Source: JBDHWI01 sp964590135 (GTDB taxonomy: Bacteria > Chloroflexota > Anaerolineae > J036 > Brachytrichaceae). Taken from it: DNA of 64,000 bases. This document shows, piece by piece, positions 33,056 through 41,969 of this stretch; positions within the stretch are counted from its first letter, which is position 1; each line of letters opens with the position of its first letter. A program made the position numbers and the translations under genes. The stretch lies in contig CAZPVX010000006.1 in the NCBI GenBank assembly GCA_964590135.1, positions 85,868 through 149,867 on the forward strand. The letters are read 5' to 3'. A model generated the notes under the pieces. It saw only the letters and a program-made list of their open reading frames with translations. It made no database searches and had not been told where the DNA came from.

Positions 33056-34171
33056 TCACTGTGGGATCAGCGCGCTGTGAATCGGCTCGACCCATTGATT
33101 TTTCTCGCGGTCAAACACGCCGAAGCCGGCGCCAAATTCCCAATACGCCCAGCCAAAGCCGCGCTGCTCTGCTGCGCGCGCCACATAGCTCGTCCATCGA
33201 TGGCGCGATTCCATGTCGGCATGTTTGCCGTATGAGCCAAACTCACCCATCCAGATCGGAATCTGATTTTCACGACCCCACTTGGCGACTTGATCCATGT
33301 CGAAATCGACATTGACGCGTTCGTTGCTGGTGCCTTTCCAGGTTGTGCCGATCCAGGCATCGCTGCCGGCAGCCCACTCTGCGCCCTGATGGGTAAACTG
33401 AAATGGCAGGTAGTAGTGAAACGTGGCAATGAGGTGCTGGTCTTTGGGGCGCATCATGCCCTTCAATGCGCTGGGGCCGCCCCAGTCGGCGCCGGTAAAC
33501 ACGACGTTGCGATCGGGATTGCTCTTGCGCACTTCGGCCAACGCGTCTTCGAAAATGCGCTGCCACAAGCCGGCGGTCAGCGCGTCATGGGGCTCGTTGA
33601 GCAGTTCCAGCACCACCGACGCCGGCTTGCCCTTGTAGCGCTCGCCGATCTGCGCCCATAGCGCGATGAAGCGCTCGCGCTCAGCCTGCGGCTCGATGAA
33701 AATTTCATCGTAGTGGTGCATGTTGACCACGATGTTCAACCCGCGCCGCACGGCATTGTCAACCGCCCAATCCACGCGCTTGAAAAACATCTCGTCGATG
33801 GTAAAAGGCGCCTCACGCAGCGCGTGCGCAGACCACTTGGTGGGCAAGCGAATGGTGGCAAATCCACCCTCTTTCACCAGGTCGAAGAAGCGCTCTTCCA
33901 GCATCATGCCCCACTCCCCTTCTGTCGGGGCTTCGAGAGCGTTGCCAAAGTTCACGCCACGCCCCAGCTGTTTGATCTGCTCGAAGGGATCGATGGCCGT
34001 GAAGGGTTCAACCTCGATCGGCAAAGCTGCCTGTGTTTCAGTGGTTGCGGTGGCCTGTGCTGCCGGCGCTGTCGACGCGGTCGGCGAGCGTGGTGGCGGC
34101 GCAGCACAGGCAGCAGCACCAGCCAACGCCAATCCGCCGGCCAGCATCGTTCTGCGATGAATGCGTTTCAT
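33056..34171 (-). CDS. exported GH5-family cellulase/endoglucanase lipoprotein
   Basis: Secreted glycosidase of 371 residues. N-terminus HRRTMLAGGLALAGAAAC carries a twin-Arg-like pair and a lipobox ending in Cys, then a Ala/Thr/Pro linker. GH5 catalytic domain: LGRGVNFGNALEAP, FATIRLPTKWSA, NIVVNMHHYDEIF, VVLELLNEPHDAL (acid/base Glu), FHYYLPFQFTHQG and IWMGEFGSYGKHA (nucleophile Glu). Motifs are those of cellulase-type GH5 (endo-beta-1,4-glucanase). The lipoprotein signal places it at the cell surface. It is transcribed towards the YitT gene and is followed there by only 7 bp. Confidence 0.92.
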   Translation of the reverse strand: MKRIHRRTMLAGGLALAGAAACAAPPPRSPTASTAPAAQATATTETQAALPIEVEPFTAIDPFEQIKQLGRGVNFGNALEAPTEGEWGMMLEERFFDLVKEGGFATIRLPTKWSAHALREAPFTIDEMFFKRVDWAVDNAVRRGLNIVVNMHHYDEIFIEPQAERERFIALWAQIGERYKGKPASVVLELLNEPHDALTAGLWQRIFEDALAEVRKSNPDRNVVFTGADWGGPSALKGMMRPKDQHLIATFHYYLPFQFTHQGAEWAAGSDAWIGTTWKGTSNERVNVDFDMDQVAKWGRENQIPIWMGEFGSYGKHADMESRHRWTSYVARAAEQRGFGWAYWEFGAGFGVFDREKNQWVEPIHSALIPQ

Positions 34172-34239
34172 GGTGAGAGTTTTACTACGAAGTCAAGCGT
34201 TCCACATGGCGGCAGCCCCCATGCCTGTCACCCAAATAA

Positions 34240-34271
34240 AAAACCCCAAGGAAGTCAGCCCTTGGGGTTTT
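34240..34271 (-). terminator. rho-independent terminator downstream of ftsH
   Basis: Perfect 11-bp stem AAAACCCCAAG (34240-34250) with CTTGGGGTTTT (34261-34271), 10-nt loop. On the minus strand it is followed by a T-run (TTTTTT). Located 21 bp after the ftsH stop. Confidence 0.85.
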
Positions 34272-34291
34272 GAAACTGCAATCGTCTGCGC

Positions 34292-36157
34292 TTACGCCGC
34301 GCTTATCGGCTGGGGTGCGGGCAGCGCCGGCATCCCCATCACCTGACGAAATTCTGAGTTGTCCAACGTCTCGCGCTCCAACAGCGCCTTCGCCACCGAC
34401 ACCAACTTCTCGCGATTGTCACTCAGCAGTTGCTTGCTGCGGTTGTAAGCGCGGATGATGATGTTTGACACCTCGCCGTCGATCTTCTCGGCCACTTTCT
34501 CGCTGTAATTGCGGCCTTCGGCAATCTCGCGACCCAGGAACACCAGATCGCTGCGCTCGCCGTAGCTCACCGGCCCCAGTTCGTCGCTCATGCCGTAGGA
34601 GCGCACCATGGCGCGGGCGATGTTCGATGCGCGCTCCAGGTCGCTCACCGCGCCGGCGGTCACATCCTGGAAGACAAGCTCTTCGGCAGCGCGGCCGGCC
34701 AGCATATAGACCAACTGCGCTTCCATGCGACGCTTGGTCATCGAGAGCGCGGTCTCATCCTTCTCTGGCGTCAGCCACGTCACACCGCCGGCCTGGCCAC
34801 GCGGCACGATCGTCACCTTCTGCACGGCGATCTCAGCTTCGGGCGTGAGGGCTGCGGCTACTGCATGGCCGGCCTCATGATATGCCACCACTTCCTTCTC
34901 GCGCGGCGACATCAGCCGGCTGCGGCGCTCTGGCCCCAGCGCCACTTTCTCGATGGCTTCCTGCAACTCAGTCTGGCCAATCTCGGCCTTGCCGCTGCGA
35001 GCCGTCAGAATGGCTGCTTCGTTGACCAGGTTCTCCAAGTCGGCGCCGGTGAAGCCTGGTGTCTGGCGCGCAATCACAGTCAGATCGGTATCGAGGCGCA
35101 GCGGCTTGCCGCGCGTGTGCACCTTCAAAATCGCCTCGCGGCCCTTGACGTCAGGCGCATCCACCGTCACGCGGCGATCGAAGCGGCCCGGGCGCAGCAG
35201 CGCCGGGTCGAGGATGTCAGGGCGGTTGGTGGCCGCCGTGATGATGACATTGGTGTCGGTGTTGAAGCCATCCATCTCGACGAGCATCTGGTTCAATGTT
35301 TGCTCGCGCTCATCGTTGCCGCCACCCAGGCCGGCGCCGCGCTGGCGGCCCACCGCGTCGATCTCGTCGATGAAGACGATGCACGGGGCAGCCTTCTTGG
35401 CCTGATCGAACAAATCGCGCACACGGCTGGCGCCAACGCCGACGAACAGTTCGACAAACTCCGAGCCAGACAGGCTGAAGAACGGCACGCCGGCCTCGCC
35501 GGCAACCGCCTTCGCCAGCAACGTCTTGCCGGAACCAGGCGGCCCAACCAGCAGCACCCCCTTGGGAATGCGCGCGCCAAGTTGGATGAATTTCTCGGGA
35601 TTCTTGAGAAACTCGACCACCTCGACCAGTTCCTGCTTGGCCTCATCGCAGCCGGCGACGTCGGCAAACGTCACGACCGGATTCTCGCTGGTCATGCGCC
35701 GCGCGCGGCTGCGACCAAAGCTGAAGGCTTGATCAGCGCCGCTTTGGGCGCGCCGCATGGTGAACAGGAAGAAGCCGCCGATCAGCAACAGCGGCAGCAG
35801 ATAGATCATCGCGCCGGCGATCTGGGTGATGAACGGGACTGATTCGACCTGATACGACACGCCGGCCAGCTCATCCTGGGTCACACCGAAGTTGCGCAGC
35901 AACTGGCTGGCATCGATGTTGGTTTCCTTGTTGGCAAGGATCGGCGTGGTGTTGTCTTTGCGCACTGCGCGCATGGTCGAGCCATCCGCCGAAATCATGA
36001 TCTGGCTGACATTACCCGCCTTGATCTCGCGCACGAGTTGCGACATGTCGGAGGATTCAGCGCGGCGGGTAGTGGTGGCAAATTGCATCACCGCATAGGC
36101 GATCACCAGAGTAATCAGGATGATCGGGATGATGTTATTCCTCAGGCTTTTGGGCAT
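34292..36157 (-). CDS. ftsH: ATP-dependent zinc metalloprotease FtsH
   Basis: Membrane-anchored AAA protease of 621 residues that degrades misfolded membrane and regulatory proteins. N-terminal TM IIPIILITLVIAYAVMQF, periplasmic domain, TM2 MIYLLPLLLIGGFFLFTM, Walker A GPPGSGKTLLAKAVAGEAGV, Walker B CIVFIDEIDAVG, second region of homology ATNRPDILDPALLRPGRFDR, and the zinc site HEAGH with the third ligand farther on. The length and every motif are typical. A GAGG purine run lies 10-13 nt before the start. The C-terminus ends in Pro/Ala. Confidence 0.97.
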   Translation of the reverse strand: MPKSLRNNIIPIILITLVIAYAVMQFATTTRRAESSDMSQLVREIKAGNVSQIMISADGSTMRAVRKDNTTPILANKETNIDASQLLRNFGVTQDELAGVSYQVESVPFITQIAGAMIYLLPLLLIGGFFLFTMRRAQSGADQAFSFGRSRARRMTSENPVVTFADVAGCDEAKQELVEVVEFLKNPEKFIQLGARIPKGVLLVGPPGSGKTLLAKAVAGEAGVPFFSLSGSEFVELFVGVGASRVRDLFDQAKKAAPCIVFIDEIDAVGRQRGAGLGGGNDEREQTLNQMLVEMDGFNTDTNVIITAATNRPDILDPALLRPGRFDRRVTVDAPDVKGREAILKVHTRGKPLRLDTDLTVIARQTPGFTGADLENLVNEAAILTARSGKAEIGQTELQEAIEKVALGPERRSRLMSPREKEVVAYHEAGHAVAAALTPEAEIAVQKVTIVPRGQAGGVTWLTPEKDETALSMTKRRMEAQLVYMLAGRAAEELVFQDVTAGAVSDLERASNIARAMVRSYGMSDELGPVSYGERSDLVFLGREIAEGRNYSEKVAEKIDGEVSNIIIRAYNRSKQLLSDNREKLVSVAKALLERETLDNSEFRQVMGMPALPAPQPISAA

Positions 36158-36376
36158 CTTTTGGTAAACCTCGTACTAACGATAGCCAATCTTCGATTCA
36201 GTGCATTAGTTCGGCAATAGAGCAGCCGGCGATTTGACGATTTTCCCCTCGGGTCTCACTGCGCAAACACGAACATCCATGTCTTTTCAGACCCCGTAAA
36301 CTAACATTCCTATATTAGTCTGGGGTGAGACTCAGTCAGGTAGTATAAAGCAGCACACTGCCACCCGACAAAACCT

Positions 36377-37936
36377 ATGTTACCTGATTATCGCGTGCGC
36401 CAGCGGGATTATCTGCTCGAAATCATCCGCGCCATGACCTCGCGCCTGAACGTCAATGACGTTTTGCGCCTGATCTTGCAACAATCCGCAGAGTTGCTCA
36501 ACGGGCAGGCCGCGCTGATCGCACTGGTGGAGCCCGATGGTCACTACCACATTCGTCAGGCCTACGGCATCCCCGATCCACTGCTCAACCAACTCAAGCC
36601 TATTCTGAGCAAGGCAGATGACCTGGATGCAGCGGTGGAGACGCTGGAGAAGAACCTGCTCGCCATAGCGCAGCGGCTGGGATTGGGCTTGTGGCAGGTC
36701 GTGTCGCTGCCGCTCAAGGTGGAGGGCGAGTCGTTTCTCGGCACGCTATATGTCTTTCGCACCTATGGCGGCGAATTCACCCGCAACGACCGCAAACTTC
36801 TGGAGAGCTTCGCCGATCAGGCGGCGGTTGCGGTGAACAACGCGCGGTTGTATGAACAACTTGGGCAGGAGAAACGCCGGCTCGACGCAATCCTCGAATT
36901 CAGCGCAGACGGCGTGGTCATCATGGACGCGGCGCACACCATCCTGATGTTCAACCGGCTGATGTCGCGCATGATCGGCGTGCCGGCAGAAGAGGCCATC
37001 GGCAGGAAGTTTGAAGAGGTATTGTTGTTGGCGCGCAAAAGCGCCGGCACCACGCTGGAAGAAGCCGAAGCGCAGGGCTGGCCGACAGTGGGCAGCGCCA
37101 ACCCGCTGTTCGTGGAAGGCGAACTGCGCAAGCGCAACGGCGACGCCATCAGCGTCGACATCACGTTTGCCGCGCTGTTCGATCGCGAACGCCGCCTGGT
37201 CAACATCATCGCCGACGTGCATGATCTGACGCGCTTTCGTCAGGCCGAAGAGATGAAGAACACATTCATCTCTTCGGTGTCGCACGAGTTGAAGACGCCG
37301 GTCGCGCTGATCAAGGGCTATGCCAGCACGCTGCGCCGCGCCGACGCAAACTGGGACAAAGCGGTCGTCGGAGAGAGCCTGCAAGTGATCGAGGAGGAGG
37401 CAGATCGGTTGACGGAGTTGATCGAAAACCTGCTCGATGCATCGCGGGCACAGGCCGGCCGCTTCAAGCTGACGCCGGTGGAATTGGACATCGACGAGTT
37501 GGTGGTGAAGGTGACGAAGAAGTATCAGGCGCAGAGCAAAGGGCACAAAATCATCGCCGATGTTGCGCAGAACATGCCTTTGGTGCTGGCAGATGAAGCG
37601 CGCGTCACGCAGGTGCTAAGCAACCTGATTGCCAACGCGATCAAGTATTCACCGGAAGGCGGCGAGATTCGCATCACCGGCGAAGCGCAACCCAACGAAG
37701 TCGTCATCCACGTGAGCGATCACGGCATGGGCATCGCGAAGGAGGATCAAGCCCGGCTGTTCAACAGCTTCTATCGCGCGGATGTGGCAACGCGACGCGG
37801 CATCGCCGGCACCGGTCTCGGCTTGTATCTCAGCCGGGTCATCGTCGAGTCACACGGCGGGCGCATTTGGGTGGAGAGTGATGGCGTGCACGGTTCGACC
37901 TTCAGCTTCACGCTGCCGCGCGTGATGAACGTATGA
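36377..37936 (+). CDS. GAF-PAS sensor histidine kinase (soluble)
   Basis: Histidine kinase of 519 residues without clear TM segments. Order: N-terminal GAF domain (~20-155; LLNGQAALIALVEPDG, SLPLKVEGESFLGTLYVFRT), PAS domain (~170-290; ILEFSADGVVIMDAAHTIL), HisKA (phospho-acceptor in SSVSHELKTPVALIKGY) and HATPase (NLIANAIKYSPEGG, HVSDHGMGIAKEDQ, GTGLGLYLSRVIVESHGG). No response regulator gene is adjacent, so the partner is elsewhere. A TATAAA-like box near 36344 may be its -10. The 219-bp upstream region is shared with divergent ftsH. Confidence 0.93.
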   Translation: MLPDYRVRQRDYLLEIIRAMTSRLNVNDVLRLILQQSAELLNGQAALIALVEPDGHYHIRQAYGIPDPLLNQLKPILSKADDLDAAVETLEKNLLAIAQRLGLGLWQVVSLPLKVEGESFLGTLYVFRTYGGEFTRNDRKLLESFADQAAVAVNNARLYEQLGQEKRRLDAILEFSADGVVIMDAAHTILMFNRLMSRMIGVPAEEAIGRKFEEVLLLARKSAGTTLEEAEAQGWPTVGSANPLFVEGELRKRNGDAISVDITFAALFDRERRLVNIIADVHDLTRFRQAEEMKNTFISSVSHELKTPVALIKGYASTLRRADANWDKAVVGESLQVIEEEADRLTELIENLLDASRAQAGRFKLTPVELDIDELVVKVTKKYQAQSKGHKIIADVAQNMPLVLADEARVTQVLSNLIANAIKYSPEGGEIRITGEAQPNEVVIHVSDHGMGIAKEDQARLFNSFYRADVATRRGIAGTGLGLYLSRVIVESHGGRIWVESDGVHGSTFSFTLPRVMNV

Positions 37937-37972
37937 TTTGGCTACGGTAAAATTCGCTGCCGAGGCGACATT

Positions 37973-38611
37973 TTGACCAACACACCCCCGAACCTACATG
38001 TCAGCGCGCACCCGCTGGCGCTGCACAAGCTCACCATCCTGCGTAACCAGAAAACTGAGCCAAAAAAATTCCGCGAGGTCGTGCGCGAGATCGCGATGAT
38101 GCTGGTGCTGGACGCCACTGCTGACCTGCCGGTGAGCGATCTGCCGATCACCACGCCGATGGGTGCAACCACCGGTCACAAACTAGCAGATCATGTCGGC
38201 CTGATCCCGATTCTGCGCGCCGGGCTCGGCATGGTGGAGGGTGCGCTGGACGTGCTGCCCAGCGCCGAGGTGTGGCACATCGGCCTGTATCGTGATGAGC
38301 GCACGCTGCGACCAGTGGAGTATTACAACAAACTGCCGGTGAATCCCACCGTGCAGGTGTGTCTGGTGCTGGACCCCATGCTGGCTACCGGTGGCAGCGC
38401 AGTCGCCACAGTCGATATCCTCAAGCGATGGGGCGCACAGCGCATCAAATTCGTCGGGTTGATCGGCGCACCGGAAGGTGTGCATCGGCTATCGACCGCG
38501 CATCCCGACGTGCCAATTTATCTCGCCTCGCTGGATGAGCGGCTGAACGAAATCGGCTACATCGTGCCGGGATTGGGCGACGCCGGCGACCGACAGTTCG
38601 GCACGGCATAG
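37973..38611 (+). CDS. upp: uracil phosphoribosyltransferase
   Basis: Uracil + PRPP to UMP, a pyrimidine salvage enzyme of 212 residues. PRPP-binding loop VCLVLDPMLATGGSA, N-terminal HPLALHKLTILRNQKTEPKKF, IPILRAGLGMVEG, and GYIVPGLGDAGDRQFGT at the end are family signatures. The start is TTG with GAGG 7 nt upstream, and no better ATG exists nearby; a TAAAAT box lies 20 nt upstream. It may be cotranscribed with the kinase before it, although the gap is only 36 bp. Confidence 0.95.
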   Translation: MTNTPPNLHVSAHPLALHKLTILRNQKTEPKKFREVVREIAMMLVLDATADLPVSDLPITTPMGATTGHKLADHVGLIPILRAGLGMVEGALDVLPSAEVWHIGLYRDERTLRPVEYYNKLPVNPTVQVCLVLDPMLATGGSAVATVDILKRWGAQRIKFVGLIGAPEGVHRLSTAHPDVPIYLASLDERLNEIGYIVPGLGDAGDRQFGTA

Positions 38612-38678
38612 CGCACAATTGCAGAAAGTTTTTCCGCGCGCGACTGCCAGTGCATACCCGACAGTCAAAACTTGAACC

Positions 38679-39365
38679 ATGGACATTCTCAAATCGATCC
38701 TCGATTTCATCCTGCACATCGATGGACATCTGGCCGACTTGATCACGCAATACGGGGCGTGGATTTACGTGCTGCTGTTCGCAATCATCTTTGCCGAGAC
38801 CGGCTTTGTGGTGACGCCGTTTTTGCCCGGCGATTCGCTGCTGTTCGCCGCCGGCGCGCTGACGGCATCCACCGGCAAACTGAACATCCTGCTGCTGTGG
38901 GTGCTGCTCATGGCTGCGGCGGTGCTGGGCGACGCAGTTAACTATTTCATCGGCAAGCGCGTGGGCAAGGGCATCTTCAAGCCAGGCAACCGCATCTTGA
39001 AGATGGAATATCTGCACAAGACCGAGCATTTCTACGAGAAGCACGGCAACAAGACCATCATCCTGGCGCGCTTCGTGCCGATTGTGCGCACATTCGCGCC
39101 GTTTGTCGCCGGCGTCGGCAACATGAACTACACGCGTTTTGCCACCTACAACATCGTCGGCGGCGCGCTGTGGGTGACGCTGTTTCTGTTCGCCGGCTAT
39201 CTCTTCGGCAATATCCCGTTTGTCAAGGAGAATTTTGAAATTGTCACGATCGGCATCGTGCTGGTCTCGGTGTTGCCGATGGTGTTTGAATATCTCAAGT
39301 CGCGCCGAGAGAGCAAGCGCGAGCAACAAGCCGCAAGTGTAGCCGGCGAAGTGATCGCCAAATAG
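38679..39365 (+). CDS. DedA family (SNARE-associated/VTT) membrane protein
   Basis: DedA-family protein of 228 residues. Signature VVTPFLPGDSLLFAAGAL, AVLGDAVNYFIGKRVGKG and LARFVPIVRTFAPFVAGVG with conserved Arg/Pro. DedA proteins act as lipid-scramblase or undecaprenyl-phosphate translocase-like inner-membrane proteins. Four to five hydrophobic segments and a basic C-terminal tail. It follows upp by 67 bp and may share a transcript. Confidence 0.92.
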   Translation: MDILKSILDFILHIDGHLADLITQYGAWIYVLLFAIIFAETGFVVTPFLPGDSLLFAAGALTASTGKLNILLLWVLLMAAAVLGDAVNYFIGKRVGKGIFKPGNRILKMEYLHKTEHFYEKHGNKTIILARFVPIVRTFAPFVAGVGNMNYTRFATYNIVGGALWVTLFLFAGYLFGNIPFVKENFEIVTIGIVLVSVLPMVFEYLKSRRESKREQQAASVAGEVIAK

Positions 39366-39401
39366 ATCGCCCAACTTCAGCGCGAAGCCCGCCGGTAAGC
39401 G

Positions 39402-39439
39402 CAAAGGGCGCAAAGTCATCACAGGCTTTGCGCCCTTTG
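39402..39439. repeat. inverted repeat (possible terminator) between dedA and GAF kinase
   Basis: Perfect 14-bp arms CAAAGGGCGCAAAG (39402-39415) and CTTTGCGCCCTTTG (39426-39439) with a 10-nt loop. The right arm lies in the last codons of the kinase gene. On the + strand a short T run (TTTGTTC) follows. It resembles the palindrome at 2626-2693. Confidence 0.7.
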
Positions 39440-41833
39440 TTCTACATGCTCTTCATCTGCCGGTGCGCCTGGCGCGACTGCCCTGTGCAGCGGGATGACC
39501 GCGCGAACCAGAGTGCCTTGCTGTGGCCGGCTCTCCACGTCCAGCGCGCCGCCCAGCGCCTGCGCGCGCTCGCGCATCGTGCCAAGCCCCATCTGCCCCG
39601 GCCACGCCAAATTCATGTCGAATCCCACGCCATCATCGCGCACCTCCAGCATGATCGTCTTCTGCCCATTGATCAAGCTGAGCCAGAGTTGGCGCGCATG
39701 GGCATGCTTTACTGTGTTGTGCATAGCTTCCTGCGCGATGCGATAGATGGCTTCCTTTGCAATCAGCGGGACACTTGGCTCGCTCCGACACAAATTCACG
39801 TGCACCGCCAGGTCGTAGCGCGCGCGCACTGCATCGGCCTGTTTGTTCAGCGCTGCCAGAATGCCCTCTCGCTCCAGCGATTCTGGGCGCAATTCAAAGA
39901 TCAGCGCGCGAATCTCCGTCATCGCCGCCTCTAAGAGCGACAGAATATGCTGCAACGGCACGCCGGCGCGGGTGTCGTTCGGGTCGATCAGCTTTTCAAG
40001 CGTGCGTGACGCCAGCGCGATGCCATAGATGGCCTGCGACACAGAATCGTGCAGGTCGCGCGCCAGGCGCGAGCGCTCGGCCTGCGCTGCTGAGCGCGCC
40101 GCCTGGGTGTAGAGCCGCGCATTCTCTATCGCCAGCGCAGCCTGCTGCGCCACCGCTACCAACAAATCGGCGTGACGCTGGGTAAACTGATGGGGTTTGG
40201 CGCTATCGAGCGTGAGGATGCCAATGGCGCGATCCTTCACCTTCATCGGCACACCGATCCAGGAGACGATATGCGCTGGCACTTCGCCCAGCCAATCTGC
40301 CTTCGAGGTAGCCTGAAACAACTGCGCCATCATCCCGTCACCATGCACGTCATCGATGATAATGGGTTGGCCGGAGCGAACAATCTCAAGGTGGTGGCCG
40401 CTCAAGCGCCAATTCGAGCCGGCCTTGAACGACGAGAGGTGGGGGCCGGCGTAATGCAGCGTGACCATTAGGTCGCCCTGCACCTCGAAGATCGTGCCGG
40501 CGTCGTATTCAATCAGGCTATCCAACTGCTGAAAGATCGTTTCCAGCAGCGCCGGCAATTCCAGCGTGGCCGAGAGCTTCTGCGCCACGCCCAACAGCGC
40601 TGACAATTCTGCCGTGCGCTCAGCGACCACTCGCGCCAACTCACTTTCATGCGAGCGCGCAGCCTCGAACAACAGCGCATTGTCGACTGCGATGGATGCC
40701 AGTTGAGCCATTTGATGTAGGGAATTCAGATCATCCCTGGCAAATGCAGCGTGGCCCGGGGCGCCGGCAATGGCGATCACGCCTATCACCTGCCCGGCTC
40801 GCTTGAGTGGCGCACACATGACCGACTTGACCGCATCGAGCGGCACATCGCTTATCCGATTCGGCCATGTCGCATAGTTCTCAATGCAGAGCGGGGATCC
40901 TGTTTCCCACACTGCCCCTATCACGCCCAATCCGCGCTGCATGGCGGGCTTGCCACGATAGGCATGCTCCTGTTGCAAAAAATAGCCGCGCGCAGTGTGC
41001 GCCACCATGTCATTGCCGTTATCAGAGATCAGCGCAATAAGGGCGTGTGGTGTGTCAAATAGCGCGCAGGTCTGCGAGATGATGGCGTCGAAGAGTTGCT
41101 CGCTCCCCTGCCGATTCATGATGCCCAGCGAAGTTTCGTGAAGCGATTCGAGATAGGTTGCCTGCCGGCGCAGCGATTGATTGACCACCTGCAATTCGCG
41201 CGTGCGCTCGTCCACGCGCGTTTCGAGCGAATCGCGCGCATCACGCAGTTCCTGCAGGATTTTGGCGAGCCAGTCGCGCATCTGCCAGATCAGGATGACC
41301 AACAGAATGGCCGACACTAGCATCGGAATCGATTTCGACACGGCATCAGCCAACGTGGGCGCCTGCCTGCCCACGCTCAGGTATGCGCTGACGGGAACCA
41401 GCACCGCAACCAGCCCGATCATCATCAACGCCATGCGTTTGAAGGCCTGGCGACTGACATAGGGCAGCGTGATGAACAAGCTAAACGCCACCGCCATGAG
41501 CGCCAGCCCAAGTGCTGTGGGGAAGGCCACTGCCACCAGCACAGAACTGGCGCACACCACGCCAAACAGCACGCTGAGTGCTTGCGCCTTGCGGCCTTGC
41601 CGCACAAGCCGGCGCGCATACAGCAACGTCAGAAAAAAGACGAGGCTCACCGCCAACAGGGTCAACGATTCGATTCTTTGGGACGGCGACATTCCGAGCC
41701 ACAATATCCCTCGCAGCAACTGCATCGCCAGCGACACAGCCATGCCATATCCTGCGTAGGTCAACACACGATGCAACAGATCGGCCGGCCCGCCGAAGTT
41801 GTCGTTCATATTGTGATTCTGAGTCGATTTCAT
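39419..41833 (-). CDS. membrane GAF-GAF sensor histidine kinase (NarX/HisKA_3 type)
   Basis: Protein of 804 residues. The N-terminal ~200 residues hold about six TM segments (MASE-like sensor), then two GAF domains (~215-370, ~390-560) and a NarL-type kinase: phospho-acceptor in RSRLARDLHDSVSQAIYGI (HisKA_3), HATPase with YRIAQEAMHNTVKHAHARQ, EVRDDGVGFD and GLGTMRERAQALGG. Such kinases pair with LuxR-type regulators, none of which is adjacent. Signal unknown. An alternative start lies 8 codons in (41809). It is divergent from fumC. Confidence 0.92.
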   Translation of the reverse strand: MKSTQNHNMNDNFGGPADLLHRVLTYAGYGMAVSLAMQLLRGILWLGMSPSQRIESLTLLAVSLVFFLTLLYARRLVRQGRKAQALSVLFGVVCASSVLVAVAFPTALGLALMAVAFSLFITLPYVSRQAFKRMALMMIGLVAVLVPVSAYLSVGRQAPTLADAVSKSIPMLVSAILLVILIWQMRDWLAKILQELRDARDSLETRVDERTRELQVVNQSLRRQATYLESLHETSLGIMNRQGSEQLFDAIISQTCALFDTPHALIALISDNGNDMVAHTARGYFLQQEHAYRGKPAMQRGLGVIGAVWETGSPLCIENYATWPNRISDVPLDAVKSVMCAPLKRAGQVIGVIAIAGAPGHAAFARDDLNSLHQMAQLASIAVDNALLFEAARSHESELARVVAERTAELSALLGVAQKLSATLELPALLETIFQQLDSLIEYDAGTIFEVQGDLMVTLHYAGPHLSSFKAGSNWRLSGHHLEIVRSGQPIIIDDVHGDGMMAQLFQATSKADWLGEVPAHIVSWIGVPMKVKDRAIGILTLDSAKPHQFTQRHADLLVAVAQQAALAIENARLYTQAARSAAQAERSRLARDLHDSVSQAIYGIALASRTLEKLIDPNDTRAGVPLQHILSLLEAAMTEIRALIFELRPESLEREGILAALNKQADAVRARYDLAVHVNLCRSEPSVPLIAKEAIYRIAQEAMHNTVKHAHARQLWLSLINGQKTIMLEVRDDGVGFDMNLAWPGQMGLGTMRERAQALGGALDVESRPQQGTLVRAVIPLHRAVAPGAPADEEHVEQRAQSL

Positions 41834-41969
41834 GGGTGGTGCGTGCTGCGCACGCGAGGGTCACGCGCCGAGGGTTGGAATATTATAGGAATAGTCGCAG
41901 AAGCGCATCCTTCATGCGCATGACTTTCACATGGTATCTTTAAGGCCACAATCGGACTCAGGAGCCATC

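Noticed and set aside
34865..35842. 325-residue + strand frame in ftsH
   Set aside because: Antisense to the AAA domain of FtsH; no independent support.
36287..36323. weak inverted repeat upstream of the GAF-PAS kinase
   Set aside because: Short interrupted pairing (ACTAA/TTAGT and CCCC/GGGG) with bulges; not convincing.
38445..39422. 325-residue minus strand frame over upp/dedA
   Set aside because: Antisense to two well-supported genes; His/Asp-rich nonsense composition.
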